Shown here: positions 1-9,047 of the stretch, piece after piece | How positions within the stretch are numbered: the stretch's first letter is position 1 | Layout of the letters: each line of letters opens with the position of its first letter | DNA from: Planctomycetota bacterium | GTDB taxonomy: Bacteria; Planctomycetota; Planctomycetia; Planctomycetales; Planctomycetaceae | Direction of reading: 5' to 3' | Length of the DNA stretch: 64,000 bases | NCBI GenBank assembly: GCA_027623235.1 | Contig: JAQBVJ010000010.1 | Span: 1-64,000, forward strand | Position numbers and translations under genes: made by a program | The notes under the pieces: generated by a model | Told to the model about the DNA's origin: nothing | The model's database searches: none | Seen by the model: the letters and a program-made list of their open reading frames with translations, nothing else

Positions 1-438
1 CGGAGTGGCCGTCACCGTACACTTCCGACATTCCGGCCCGGTCAGTGATGCAGGGTCATTCGCCCTGTCCGACGAGTCGCAATTTTCTCCTGCACGTTTT
101 GAGGACTGCCCACCTGCGGTTTCGCAAGCTCTGGCCAGGTTCGTGTCCAGTTGCTCGAATTCCACAGTTTTTCGGAATTCTGTTGGCTACGGGTGGAATT
201 GTTCGCAAAACCGTTGGAAACTGAACAGAGTCAGCTGAGCACCCGCTTTGTTTTGCTTGACTTGGTGTGGTTGACTTCGAAAGGGCCTTGAATCGCGCGC
301 ATTTTTCCCAGCGACCTCCGCAGTGGTTCTCTCCATTCGCGCCCCGCTGGCAGCGGTCCACGGTCACGAGAACCAGTCCCTGAGTATTCCGAGGCCTCAT
401 TGGTCCTCGACTTCTATTCCTTCGGATGGAGAGATTTC
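1..438. other. No supported gene at left edge
   Basis: I see no convincing coding region here. The open frames on both strands are short, rich in Arg/Cys/Ser and show no recognisable motif. The stretch holds the upstream region of the DUF1559 gene that starts at 439; its ribosome binding site GGAGAG lies at 428-433. Confidence 0.5.
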
Positions 439-1458
439 ATGGGAAGTGTCGCACCGAATCGTCGTGACGGTTTTACTCTGATCGAATTGCTCGTCGTCAT
501 TGCAATCATCGCAATTCTGGTTGCACTGCTGCTGCCTGCTGTCCAGCAGGCGCGCGAAGCTGCACGCCGCGCGGAGTGCAAAAACAACCTCAAACAGGTG
601 GGGCTCGCGCTTCACACTTACGTGGAGACGCACAAGCAGTTCCCGGCGGCATTGATCAACTCCGGGCGATATTCCAACGGAAGTACAGTCAACGGAGCCA
701 CCCGAAATACAACGGGATGGACGATGTTGCTGCCGTTCATGGATGAAACAGCTCGCTTCGACAAGTGGGATTTCAACCAGGGGTCCAGTACCTCAAACCC
801 CCGCGCTGGTGGAATTCCTGGGAACGATACAACAAATGCTCCGCTGTGGCAGGACGTTCCCAAGGGGCTGGTCTGTCCTTCACACCCGGATGGTGGCCAG
901 AAATTGCGGCGGCTCCCCGGGAGGACCACCGACTACTATTCTGCCAACAATGCGACTCGAATCAGCTATCTGTTTTCGACGGGAGTCTTTACGGACTACA
1001 ACGCCAACTACACCGCCTACAACAGCGATATCCGTCAGGGAGCTTTCGGAAATAACGGCGGCGCAACACTGGCTCAGATTTCAGACGGAACAAGCAACTC
1101 ATTCGCGGTGGGAGAATCCTGGGGCGGAGGTCTTCACAAGACATCGACCGTCTACGGTCCGTATGCGCTCGTTGGAGCCCACACATGCTGCCATGGACGC
1201 ACCCTCTCGAACAGTTCGACCGTCCTCCAGCAAGCGAATGTCAGGCCGTACCTGGCAAATTACGGACTTAATGCCACATTCAACAACGATGCGCTTAAAA
1301 GGTCTTACGCCTGGGAATGGCGAAGTGGCCACGCTGGTGGGGGCCACTTCCTGATGTGCGATGGTGCCGTTCGGTTTGTCACCGAGAACATGGACAGACT
1401 GAACTTCACGAGGATGGCGTTCATCCATGACAGTGGCACCGTGCAACTGGGTGATTAG
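439..1458 (+). CDS. DUF1559 domain protein, type IV pilin-like N-terminus
   Basis: A 339-residue exported protein of the planctomycete-expanded DUF1559 family. The N-terminus is a class III (prepilin) signal: Gly11-Phe12 with the conserved Glu16, followed by a hydrophobic helix, so a prepilin peptidase probably processes it and it sits at the membrane or in a pseudopilus-like structure. The C-terminus carries the H-X9-DG signature (His, nine residues, Asp-Gly, in the segment HAGGGHFLMCDG). I start at 439 because GGAGAG sits 5 bases upstream and the prepilin signal then falls at the usual distance; an ATG at 400 in frame lacks this. The adjacent lipoprotein gene is a common partner of DUF1559 genes in this phylum. 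The exact role of the family is unknown. Confidence 0.93.
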   Translation: MGSVAPNRRDGFTLIELLVVIAIIAILVALLLPAVQQAREAARRAECKNNLKQVGLALHTYVETHKQFPAALINSGRYSNGSTVNGATRNTTGWTMLLPFMDETARFDKWDFNQGSSTSNPRAGGIPGNDTTNAPLWQDVPKGLVCPSHPDGGQKLRRLPGRTTDYYSANNATRISYLFSTGVFTDYNANYTAYNSDIRQGAFGNNGGATLAQISDGTSNSFAVGESWGGGLHKTSTVYGPYALVGAHTCCHGRTLSNSSTVLQQANVRPYLANYGLNATFNNDALKRSYAWEWRSGHAGGGHFLMCDGAVRFVTENMDRLNFTRMAFIHDSGTVQLGD

Positions 1459-1483
1459 TGAATCAGGATCCTGGATCACAGAC

Positions 1484-1513
1484 GCGGGCTGGATAAACCA
1501 GCCCGCATTTTTT
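1484..1513 (+). terminator. Rho-independent terminator after DUF1559 gene
   Basis: A perfect 9-bp GC-rich stem (1484-1492 pairing with 1498-1506) with a 5-base loop is followed by a T-rich run at 1508-1513. It lies 25 bases after the DUF1559 stop, in the correct orientation, and separates that gene from the lipoprotein gene at 1558. Confidence 0.85.
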
Positions 1514-1557
1514 AAATCGAATTGGTTTGCCGATTCCCCCTTTGTTAGGAACAGAGA

Positions 1558-2019
1558 ATGTTCAAGTCCGGGTTTGTGACGGTGGTTCTGGTGATGCTAT
1601 CGGGCTGTGGCAGCGAATCGACCTCAGTCCCAACCGCCCCAGTTTCTGGAAAAGTGACGCTTAACGGGAAACCTCTGCAGGGAGCAATCGTCAGCTTTGG
1701 CCGCCCGGACTTTGTTGGAACAGGGAAGACGACGGCAGATGGGTCGTATTCGCTCGCAACAGGAGCAGCGATCGGAGAGAACAAAATCTGGATTAAAAAG
1801 TTTGTCGCTCCGGAAGGCTTTAACAACAATCCAGAAGAAGGCATGGATCAAGGGCAGTTGGAGGCGATGGCCATCGACGCACCAACGGGGTCTAAGCCGA
1901 TCGACCTCGGGGAGCAGATCCCGGCCGACTACAGCGATCCCGTTAAAACCATCCTCATCATGGTTGTTGGCGAAGGTGGCACCGACAGCGCGAACTTTGA
2001 CATTACTACGACCAAATGA
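1558..2019 (+). CDS. Small lipoprotein with carboxypeptidase-regulatory-like fold
   Basis: A 153-residue predicted lipoprotein. The signal peptide ends in a lipobox (LSGC, Cys17). The mature part begins with the pattern VSGKVTLNGKPLQGAIVSF and then TTADGSYSL, typical of carboxypeptidase-regulatory-like or transthyretin-like beta-sandwich domains found in many planctomycete lipoproteins. It follows a DUF1559 gene on the same strand, the usual arrangement, although a terminator lies between them, so it probably has its own promoter. Function is unknown; a structural or binding role at the cell envelope is the most that can be inferred. Confidence 0.85.
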   Translation: MFKSGFVTVVLVMLSGCGSESTSVPTAPVSGKVTLNGKPLQGAIVSFGRPDFVGTGKTTADGSYSLATGAAIGENKIWIKKFVAPEGFNNNPEEGMDQGQLEAMAIDAPTGSKPIDLGEQIPADYSDPVKTILIMVVGEGGTDSANFDITTTK

Positions 2020-2202
2020 TTTCGCGAATCCGTCTGTGGTCATCCAATTGCGAATTCCTGGATCGGGCTGCAAAGATCGGGGCCAGTTGGGCCGCCTGGA
2101 TCGGGCTCGCGATCTGCGGAGTGACAATTGATTCCGCAGCAGGCGGAATGATTCAGGTGCAAAGACTCAGGTAGTCTGTGGTGTCTGGTTCGAGAAGTTT
2201 TG

Positions 2203-3114
2203 TCACGTTCGAGATCCCGTCGCTCGATGGCGGCTCTGCAGGAAAACTCGCAGGGCGGCGTCCAGAGGCGTGTCGGTTCTCAGCAGGGCGTAGTCCATGT
2301 TGAGGTTTCGCGCGGTCCGTTTTGTCGCCAGCAGGAACTCCTCGAACTCGCGGCGGTAGGCTCGTCGGAGCGCTCGCGGTTCGGTCATCAGCTCCTGGGG
2401 AAGCTCCAGTCCCTTGAACAGCGTCGGTTCGTCGAACGCGAAGTCCTGCTCGGCGGGGTCGATGACCTGCAGAATCGTGACGTCGTGCCGCCGATGGCGA
2501 AAATGTTTCAGGCCGGCAAGCATCGACTCCGGATCGTCAAAAAGATCGCTGAACACGACGACCAGGCCGCGGCGGCGAATGCGTTCGGCGAGTTCGTGCA
2601 GGACCGGGCCGAGTGCCGTTTCTCCCGCCGGTTGAGTCTGCTCAAGTTCGTGCAGAACCTGTTTGAGATGCGACGGCTGACTGGACGGACGGAGGAATGT
2701 GCTGACGCTTTCTCCAAACGTGACGAGGCCAGCGGAGTCCTGCTGCTGAATCACCAGCCACGACAGCGCGGCCGCGACATGTTTTGCATACTCAAGCTTG
2801 GACATCGCGGCCGAGTCTGACTTGTACGACATCGACTCGCTGGCATCGATCAGCAGCCAGCACGCGAAGTTCGTTTCCTCTTCAAACTGTTTGAGGTAGT
2901 AGCGGTCGCTCTTTCCGTAGACCTTCCAGTCGACATGCCGCAGGTCGTCGCCGGGAACGTACTCGCGATGCTCGGCGAACTCGACGGAAAAGCCCTGGTA
3001 CGGACTGCGGTGCAGACCCGACACAAATCCCTCGACGATCAGGCGGGCCTTCAGGTCCAGGCCCGAAATTTTCGTGAGAACCGCCGGGTCAAGATATTGC
3101 AGGGAATCGTCCAT
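2203..3114 (-). CDS. DUF58 domain protein (MoxR-associated, vWA-like)
   Basis: A 303-residue DUF58 protein. The family signature RxYxPGDxxRxxDWK is at residues 50-64 and a von Willebrand A-like metal site (DASES, Asp90/Ser92/Ser94) follows. Such proteins usually act with a MoxR AAA+ ATPase in assembling or activating partner complexes. Here the MoxR gene is 12 kb away (14935-15867), not adjacent. The start chosen (MDDSLQYLDP, at 3114) matches the family's usual beginning; a longer frame to 3171 adds a sequence with no conserved look. There is no strong Shine-Dalgarno sequence. It is the last gene of a minus-strand run with metK and a membrane protein. Confidence 0.9.
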   Translation of the reverse strand: MDDSLQYLDPAVLTKISGLDLKARLIVEGFVSGLHRSPYQGFSVEFAEHREYVPGDDLRHVDWKVYGKSDRYYLKQFEEETNFACWLLIDASESMSYKSDSAAMSKLEYAKHVAAALSWLVIQQQDSAGLVTFGESVSTFLRPSSQPSHLKQVLHELEQTQPAGETALGPVLHELAERIRRRGLVVVFSDLFDDPESMLAGLKHFRHRRHDVTILQVIDPAEQDFAFDEPTLFKGLELPQELMTEPRALRRAYRREFEEFLLATKRTARNLNMDYALLRTDTPLDAALRVFLQSRHRATGSRT

Positions 3115-3245
3115 AAGGCGGAGGGGCGAGGGCTCAGGGGCGAGGGAAAAACGAAGATCACGCCCGAACAAAGTAACCTGAAGCGCCAGCGAGGGCGAAC
3201 GTCCTGCGCGGCCATCCCGAAGACCTTAATCAGACGCTTCCGGAT

Positions 3246-4220
3246 CTAAGCCGCAATCTGTTCTGCCGCGAGGTCTGCCGCTGCGAAGGCGAACCATCCG
3301 AGTGAGATGGACTCAGCCACCGCTAGATCGCCGAGCCGCGTGACCTCGATCCGGACACCGTAGCGGTGACGCGTGCTGATCTTGATCTTCACGTCCGCTT
3401 CGTCGAGCGGCTCGCATTCGAATTCCGGCAGCGAGTCCAGGGCCGGCACAAACGGGATGTGGACCGCCGCAAGTTTTTGACCGGACTCAAAACGGACCTG
3501 ACAGCCTCCCTCAACGGTTTCCCCGTCGGCAGTCTGTCCACGAGACATCCACTGAGTCGTCTGTGGATTTTCTGAGGGATGAGCAACGGCTTCACTCGAA
3601 AGACTCAGCTCCAACTGCGCCGTGGTCGCCTCCTGTCCGGTCGATGGCCCGGCGTCTGGCTGAGCCTCCGTCGGGATCTTAGATTCACGATCTTTCGTAA
3701 CGGAACGACAGGAGTCCGGCGAGACGACTGATTCTGAATACTGTGAGCAGCTCGCCAGTGAAGTTGTCTGGGGAGAAGTAGTCTGGGGCTGGGGCTGTGG
3801 CAATTTTGCAGACAGAACCCGCTTTGGGACAACGTCACCGCCAAGTGTTCCGGCCACGACGGCGATCATGTAAATACCCAGCAGCGAACTGACTCCCGGA
3901 ACACTTCCTGGCGGCAGCAATGACAGGCCCAGGAGCAGTCCGGGGATCGCGGCCAGCCCCGTGGCCAGCAGTCGGTCGGCGACTTCGAGTTTTTCCCGCA
4001 GGACACCGGGAATCGTCGCACAAAGCACGGCAATTCCGACGGCAAGCGATCCGGCGAGGCAGGCAGCCCAGGCGGCGATCGGAGATGCATCGCCGGAAAC
4101 ACGCCGGGCGAGCACGACGGCCGAAACAAAAACGACGCCGGTCAGCAGCCCGCAGGCGATCGACCGGCGTTGAGTTTTTGACAAATCTTCAAGGGCAGCG
4201 TCGCGAGGCGTTCCTGGCAT
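3246..4220 (-). CDS. Membrane protein of unknown function downstream of metK
   Basis: I do not recognise this family. The 324-residue product starts with a short polar segment, then about four hydrophobic segments (residues ~20-135), then a Ser/Thr/Gln/Pro-rich linker of about 100 residues, and a C-terminal globular part of about 110 residues that ends in a hydrophobic stretch. The start at 4220 is preferred because AAAGGA lies 9 bases upstream; an ATG at 4259 in frame is possible. It lies 49 bp after metK and 131 bp before the DUF58 gene on the same strand, so the three may be co-transcribed. No enzymatic motif is visible. Confidence 0.7.
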   Translation of the reverse strand: MPGTPRDAALEDLSKTQRRSIACGLLTGVVFVSAVVLARRVSGDASPIAAWAACLAGSLAVGIAVLCATIPGVLREKLEVADRLLATGLAAIPGLLLGLSLLPPGSVPGVSSLLGIYMIAVVAGTLGGDVVPKRVLSAKLPQPQPQTTSPQTTSLASCSQYSESVVSPDSCRSVTKDRESKIPTEAQPDAGPSTGQEATTAQLELSLSSEAVAHPSENPQTTQWMSRGQTADGETVEGGCQVRFESGQKLAAVHIPFVPALDSLPEFECEPLDEADVKIKISTRHRYGVRIEVTRLGDLAVAESISLGWFAFAAADLAAEQIAA

Positions 4221-4269
4221 CGGGCTCAGTCCTTTGAGCGTCGAGTCCCGGATTCTCATACCGGGCGGT

Positions 4270-5448
4270 TCAGTTGACGATGAATTGCACTTCGGGTGGC
4301 TCGCCGTCGGCTCCGCTGGCTTTGCGAAGGTCGGCGGCGCGGTTGGTGGCTTCCCAGGTGAAATCCGGGTCGGTCCGACCAAAGTGTCCGCCGTGAGCGG
4401 TCTTGCGGAAAATCGGGCGACGAAGCTGGAGCGTCTCGATAATGCCTTTTGGCGTCAACGGGAAAATCTCGCGGATACCGGCTTCGATCTTCGATTCGTC
4501 GATCGTGTTCGTGCCGTTGGTCGTGACGCGAATGCTGACCGGCTCGGCAACGCCGATCGCGTAGGCCAGCTGGACTTCACACTCGCTCGCCAGTCCTGCC
4601 GCGACGACGTTTTTCGCGACGTACCTGGCCATGTAGGCGGCCGAGCGATCGACTTTCGTTGAGTCTTTTCCACTGAAGGCACCGCCACCGTGACGACCCC
4701 AGCCGCCGTACGTGTCGACGATGATCTTCCGGCCGGTGAGGCCACAGTCTCCGTGCGGGCCACCGATGACGAAACGCCCCGTCGGGTTGATGTGGTACTT
4801 CGTGTCCGCTGTGAGGAAGCTTGCCGGAACGGATGGTTCGATGACGTGCGACCTGACGAACGCGTTGATCTCTTCCTGGCTGACCGACTCGGCGTGCTGA
4901 GTCGAAACGACGATTGCTGTCGCCGCGACCGGGATGCCGTTTCTGTAGGCGACGCTGACCTGACTTTTGTTGTCCGGTCGGAGCCAGTCGACAACGCCAG
5001 TCTGACGCAACTCGGTGATCTTATTGATGATTCGGTGAGAAAGTGCGATCGGCACCGGCATGAATTCGGGAGTCTGGTTGCAGGCGTACCCGAACATCAG
5101 GCCCTGGTCGCCGGCCCCTTCGCGGTCAACGCCCATGGCGATGTCGCCGCTCTGGCTGTGCAGTTTGACGTCGACCGTGCAGGTGTCCGCGTTGAACCCG
5201 ATGTCGTCGGACGTGTAGCCAATTGAGCGGACGACGTCGCGTGCGACCTGAGCGTAATCGACCTGAGCGTTGCTTGTGATTTCTCCGGCAAGGACCAGCA
5301 GATCGGTGGTGCAGAGCGTTTCGCAGGCGACCCGCGACATCGGGTCCTGGGCGAGCAGCGCGTCCAGCACTCCGTCCGAAACCTGATCGGACACTTTGTC
5401 CGGGTGGCCCATGCTGACCGACTCACTGGTGAAAACGAAATCTGACAT
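4270..5448 (-). CDS. metK: S-adenosylmethionine synthetase
   Basis: Methionine adenosyltransferase, 392 residues, which makes S-adenosylmethionine from ATP and methionine in the cytoplasm. All family signatures are present: the HPDK motif at 15-18, GAGDQG at 111-116 (ATP-binding signature 1) and the glycine-rich GGGAFSGKD at 254-262 (signature 2). Length is normal. The start at 5448 has AAAAGGA about 8 bases upstream, and the upstream in-frame ATG at 5490 would add 14 residues that the family does not have. The leader contains two GC hairpins, the second ending next to the ribosome binding site. Confidence 0.98.
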   Translation of the reverse strand: MSDFVFTSESVSMGHPDKVSDQVSDGVLDALLAQDPMSRVACETLCTTDLLVLAGEITSNAQVDYAQVARDVVRSIGYTSDDIGFNADTCTVDVKLHSQSGDIAMGVDREGAGDQGLMFGYACNQTPEFMPVPIALSHRIINKITELRQTGVVDWLRPDNKSQVSVAYRNGIPVAATAIVVSTQHAESVSQEEINAFVRSHVIEPSVPASFLTADTKYHINPTGRFVIGGPHGDCGLTGRKIIVDTYGGWGRHGGGAFSGKDSTKVDRSAAYMARYVAKNVVAAGLASECEVQLAYAIGVAEPVSIRVTTNGTNTIDESKIEAGIREIFPLTPKGIIETLQLRRPIFRKTAHGGHFGRTDPDFTWEATNRAADLRKASGADGEPPEVQFIVN

Positions 5449-5462
5449 CTGAGAATCCTTTT

Positions 5463-5509
5463 CCGGCAATCCATGGCCGGGTTCCGGCATGAGGCGAGCA
5501 CGGTGCCGG
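5463..5509 (-). promoter_or_regulatory. Paired hairpins in the metK leader
   Basis: On the minus strand, just before metK, two short inverted repeats follow one another: CCGGCA/TGCCGG at 5504-5509 and 5484-5489 with a 14-base loop, then CCGGC/GCCGG at 5476-5480 and 5463-5467 with an 8-base loop. The last arm abuts the AAAAGGA ribosome binding site. I could not match this leader to a known SAM or SAH riboswitch consensus, so any regulatory role is an inference. Confidence 0.3.
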
Positions 5510-6315
5510 TCAATAAAAGAGCATTTACAGCCACCCAGCGGTGCTGCAGCAACGCGGGAGTTTATTGGCCGGACCGGGTTCCCTCAACCAACGCCTCCTG
5601 CCGCAATCAACGATCAGGATCAGGCGTCCGGTCGGCTGTCTTTGCTGCCGACTCAAGGCCCGGTGACGCGAGCTCGGACAACGAGCCGTCATTGCCGGGC
5701 GAGCGTCACGGCAACTTCACGATTCTCGACTGCCACCATTCATGCGGCGTTAAGAATTTGTCCCGAAACAACTTCCCGATTCTCCGAGAGGGCGAGGCCA
5801 CCGATGTAAACATGAATGTCGCGCTTCGTCAAAACGGAATCGACGGGGCGCAGTTTCAGTGGCGTAAGCTTCCAGCTTGCGATGTCCGCTCACAGATCGT
5901 CGGCAAGCAGGATGCTTACCCCGCTTTTGATTCTGACAGAGCCGTAGGCCACGCTGGGGCGAGGCTCCCGCTGGCAACAGGACGGACTGCGAGTTCACTC
6001 AGGAAGATGGGTGGCTGGGATCGAGCGCCAGCGAACCCTGCCTCAGCTTGCTCTCTCCAGTCGGTTGTGAGTGAAAAATGCTGGCCATGTGGTTCGAAGT
6101 GAGGCCGAACACCGACAGCCAGCAGGCCGCAAACTCTGCCTGACCGGTACCGCCTGGACGTGCCCGGCGTCTCATTCGGAAGATCCGTCTTTCCCGTCAT
6201 GACCGATTTGACCCTCGGCCGATAAGTCGCACCAGGGAGACCACTCTGCCTGCGCGGATGGCGAGGCGGGGCTCCCGGAACGGACGCACCGAAATCGGTC
6301 ACGCTGGGAGGCAAG
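5510..6315. other. Gene-free region between divergent metK and 6316 genes
   Basis: About 800 bp with no supported gene. Long open frames exist (for example 5473-6102 plus) but have no family-like composition and no ribosome binding site. The middle part contains short palindromic phrases, such as AAGCT-TCC-AGCTT at 5866-5878 within a longer GTAAGC...GCTTGC context, which I read as remnants of dispersed repeats. The ribosome binding site of the next gene (GGGAGG, 6306-6311) is at the right end. Confidence 0.5.
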
Positions 6316-7068
6316 ATGATTTATCAATCTGGAAATCGGACGACAGCTCATCTCAAGACGCTCGTCCTGCTGGGGCTGATTGCGATTCCCGGTGTGGCGT
6401 CCGCGGAGCCTTTAATTCCCTGGCCTTGGCTGGAGTCCAGCCGCTACTCGGCATGGAACCAGAACCGCGATCAGGTTCGGTCGGACTGGTACGCCCGGCG
6501 AGCTCTGGACCCGGTCGGTGCCCGGCAGAAATACTACAAAGGCAAAGTCTGGCCGCCCGTCCCTCGCCCGGAAGGCGTTTCCCAGCTGCCGACTCATGCT
6601 TACCACGCGGCCCATTACTGGCCGCACCCGTACGCCTGCTACGACCGCCAGTCGGTCCGGGACTTTGTTTCGGCACAGGAAGAGGCTGGCTGGACGCAGG
6701 CCACGACGCTGTACGACTACCACTTCGACAGGGACTCGCAGACGCTGAACCGAGCCGGTCGAATTCAGCTCAACTGGATCATCCGCTCCGCGCCACCGTC
6801 ACGTCGACTCCTCTACGTCCAGGCTGCGAACTCGATCACCGCCAGTCAGTACCGCATGGCAAGTGTTCAGAACGAAGCCCAGGAAGTTCTCGGCGAGATG
6901 GCTCCGCCGGTCATCCTGCGAGTCACGACGCCGCTCGGCCGACCGGCCGCGGAAGTCGATCGCATTCAGCGAGCCGACCTCGACTCCATGCTGGCTCCGC
7001 GGATCAGTCCTCCGCTCGCCAGCGGCGGACTCGGCGGAGGAGGAAGCGGTGCGGCAGGCGGACCGTAA
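6316..7068 (+). CDS. Exported protein with possible degenerate OmpA-like fold
   Basis: A 250-residue exported protein with a signal peptide ending near AIPGVASA (about residue 30). The mature N-terminal part is rich in Trp, Tyr and Arg. From about residue 130 the pattern YDYHFDRDSQTLNRAGRIQL, then a hydrophobic strand and QYRMASVQNEAQEVL, follows the spacing of OmpA-C domains (FDFDSxxL...G...L, then YNxxLSxxRAxxV), but the Asp and Arg that bind peptidoglycan are not clearly kept. This is my inference and may be wrong. The C-terminus is Gly-rich. GGGAGG lies 4 bases upstream. The ATPase and TPR genes that follow are on the same strand. Confidence 0.65.
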   Translation: MIYQSGNRTTAHLKTLVLLGLIAIPGVASAEPLIPWPWLESSRYSAWNQNRDQVRSDWYARRALDPVGARQKYYKGKVWPPVPRPEGVSQLPTHAYHAAHYWPHPYACYDRQSVRDFVSAQEEAGWTQATTLYDYHFDRDSQTLNRAGRIQLNWIIRSAPPSRRLLYVQAANSITASQYRMASVQNEAQEVLGEMAPPVILRVTTPLGRPAAEVDRIQRADLDSMLAPRISPPLASGGLGGGGSGAAGGP

Positions 7069-7163
7069 GGAAGCATCAGCCGGCTGGCTCAAACAATTCG
7101 AAGTCGACGGCCCGCAAGGCGGACGCCTTCGTCCGCAAGGGCCGGAGAGGCTGTCAACCAACT

Positions 7164-7183
7164 GACGGACGTGGGCGTCCGTC
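7164..7183. repeat. Short palindrome in intergenic region
   Basis: GACGGACG-TGGG-CGTCCGTC (8-bp arms, 4-base loop) sits in the gap between the exported protein gene and the ATPase gene. It resembles small palindromes scattered between planctomycete genes. There is no T-run, so it is not a typical terminator. Confidence 0.5.
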
Positions 7184-7232
7184 CTACGGGCGTCGATTTG
7201 TCTGACAGGTCGTCACGGAGGACTCACCGGCA

Positions 7233-8948
7233 ATGATTGGCAGCTCTCACTCTTCTCAGGAATTCGCCGGCGACGACGGACCGGGATCGCTGCCTGGTAT
7301 TCCGATGCCCGGCAGTCCGCTTCCGGGAATCCCGATGCCAGGTGCGGTGCATCGGAGCCCGTCGGAGTCACCTCTGCCGCCTGTCGTCGACCCACCAACG
7401 GAAGCCGCTGAGAGCTGGACCGCTGGCGGAGGCGAGATGATCGCCGCCTCGCCTGACGAATCGAGTACGGCGACTCAGGTTCGTTCCGAGCCTCGTGTCT
7501 ACAGCGGTCAGGCCGAGCTCTACGCCGAGCTTTTCGGAGTCGCCCCCTCGCCCCGGTCGAAGAGCATCGGCTCGCCGGCTCACAACCGGCTCAAACAGGT
7601 GCAGGCTCCTCCGCCGAAGAGCCCGCGGACTCTTGCCGAGAGTGGTCTGACAGCCAGCCAGGTCTGCGAGCTCATTCTGAAACAGCTTTATCTGCATGGC
7701 ACACTGATGGGCGTCGACATCGCCCGCAACGCGCGGTTGCCGTTCAACGCGATCGACGAGTGCCTGCGGTTTCTCAAAGACGACCACAGCGTTGAGGTGA
7801 CTTCCGGAGACGTCATTGGCCGGGTGTCGTACCGGTTTCATCTGACAGAAGGCGGTCGAACGCGGGCCAAAGAGGCGTTCGATTTCTGTCGCTACGTCGG
7901 CCCGGCTCCTGTTCCACTCAGCCTGTACGTCGAGCAGTGTCGGCGTCAGGCGGTTTCCGGAATCAACTGCACGCCCGAAACTCTGACGGAGGCATTCGAG
8001 GAACTCATCATCGAACCGGACCTGCTGACGGAACTCGGTCCGGCCGTCTGCAGTGGGAAGTCGATCTTCCTGTACGGACCGCCCGGAAACGGGAAGTCGC
8101 AAATTTCAAAAGGCATCGGTCGATTCCTCAATCTGCACGGTGGCGAGATTTACGTGCCGTACGCCATCCAGACGGAAAACAACATCATCACTGTTTTCGA
8201 TCCGAGCCTGCATCACACCGTCGACGATGAGGAACTCACCACGCTGCTCGGGTCCGACAAAGGCAACTCGAAAAGCGATGCGCATTCTCCTCAGAGCATC
8301 AACCGGCTTCTGCACGAAGATCATCCCGACCTTCGCTGGCGCCGGGTTCGCCGGCCGATCGTCGTCACTGGCGGCGAACTGACCCTCGACATGCTCGACC
8401 TGAGATTCAACAAACTCAGCAATTTCTACGTCGCGCCGCTGCAGCTCAAAGCCAACGGCGGCGTTTTCATGATCGACGACTTTGGCCGGCAGCTTGTCTC
8501 GCCGCGCGACCTGCTCAACCGCTGGATTCTGCCACTCGAAGATCGCATCGACTACGTCACGCTAGCCACCGGCAAGAAATTCCCCGTGCCGTTTGAGCAG
8601 CTCGTCATTTTCTCGACGAACCTCAACCCGAGCGATCTCTGCGACGACGCGTTTCTGCGCCGCATCCGGCACAAAGTGAAAATCGACTCGCCATCACGGG
8701 AGCTCTACACGGAAATCTTCAGTTTGTGCTGCGAGCAGCGTCAGATTCCGTTTGAGCCGAGGGCGGTGGATCTGCTCTACGACAGCCACTACGACCGGGG
8801 CAGGCAGCCAAGATCGAGCGATCCCAGGGATTTGCTGGAGATCATTCAGGCAATCTGTCGATTCAGAAACCAGCGTCTGATTTTGACTCAAGACCTGATG
8901 TCGGAGGCGACTCAGCGGTTTTTCTCAGAGCTTTCGGACGCGGCTTGA
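7233..8948 (+). CDS. Winged-helix / AAA+ ATPase, Flp-pilus-associated type
   Basis: A 571-residue cytoplasmic ATPase. Order: a Gly/Pro-rich N-terminus with a repeated GIPMPG motif (~20-45), a disordered linker, a helix-turn-helix-like segment (~135-215), and an AAA+ core. The core has Walker A GPPGNGKS at ~281, Walker B GGVFMIDDFG at ~410, sensor-1 FSTNLNPSD at ~457 and an Arg-rich LRRIRHKVKI at ~470 that could hold the arginine finger. Similar planctomycete proteins are described as ATPases with chaperone activity linked to Flp pilus assembly; that link is family knowledge I cannot verify here. GGAGG is 11 bases before the ATG at 7233. A TPR lipoprotein gene follows after 99 bp. Confidence 0.85.
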   Translation: MIGSSHSSQEFAGDDGPGSLPGIPMPGSPLPGIPMPGAVHRSPSESPLPPVVDPPTEAAESWTAGGGEMIAASPDESSTATQVRSEPRVYSGQAELYAELFGVAPSPRSKSIGSPAHNRLKQVQAPPPKSPRTLAESGLTASQVCELILKQLYLHGTLMGVDIARNARLPFNAIDECLRFLKDDHSVEVTSGDVIGRVSYRFHLTEGGRTRAKEAFDFCRYVGPAPVPLSLYVEQCRRQAVSGINCTPETLTEAFEELIIEPDLLTELGPAVCSGKSIFLYGPPGNGKSQISKGIGRFLNLHGGEIYVPYAIQTENNIITVFDPSLHHTVDDEELTTLLGSDKGNSKSDAHSPQSINRLLHEDHPDLRWRRVRRPIVVTGGELTLDMLDLRFNKLSNFYVAPLQLKANGGVFMIDDFGRQLVSPRDLLNRWILPLEDRIDYVTLATGKKFPVPFEQLVIFSTNLNPSDLCDDAFLRRIRHKVKIDSPSRELYTEIFSLCCEQRQIPFEPRAVDLLYDSHYDRGRQPRSSDPRDLLEIIQAICRFRNQRLILTQDLMSEATQRFFSELSDAA

Positions 8949-9047
8949 GTAGAAACCGTTTGAAGACCCGACGACGGCCGTCCCAAATGAACGTCCGGAA
9001 GTTCGGATTAACACATGCGGACGCGGCTGCGCACACGGAGGTGCGGG

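Noticed and set aside
5473..6102. A 209-codon plus-strand open frame in the metK upstream gap
   Set aside because: No ribosome binding site, no motif, and composition typical of chance frames in GC-rich DNA.
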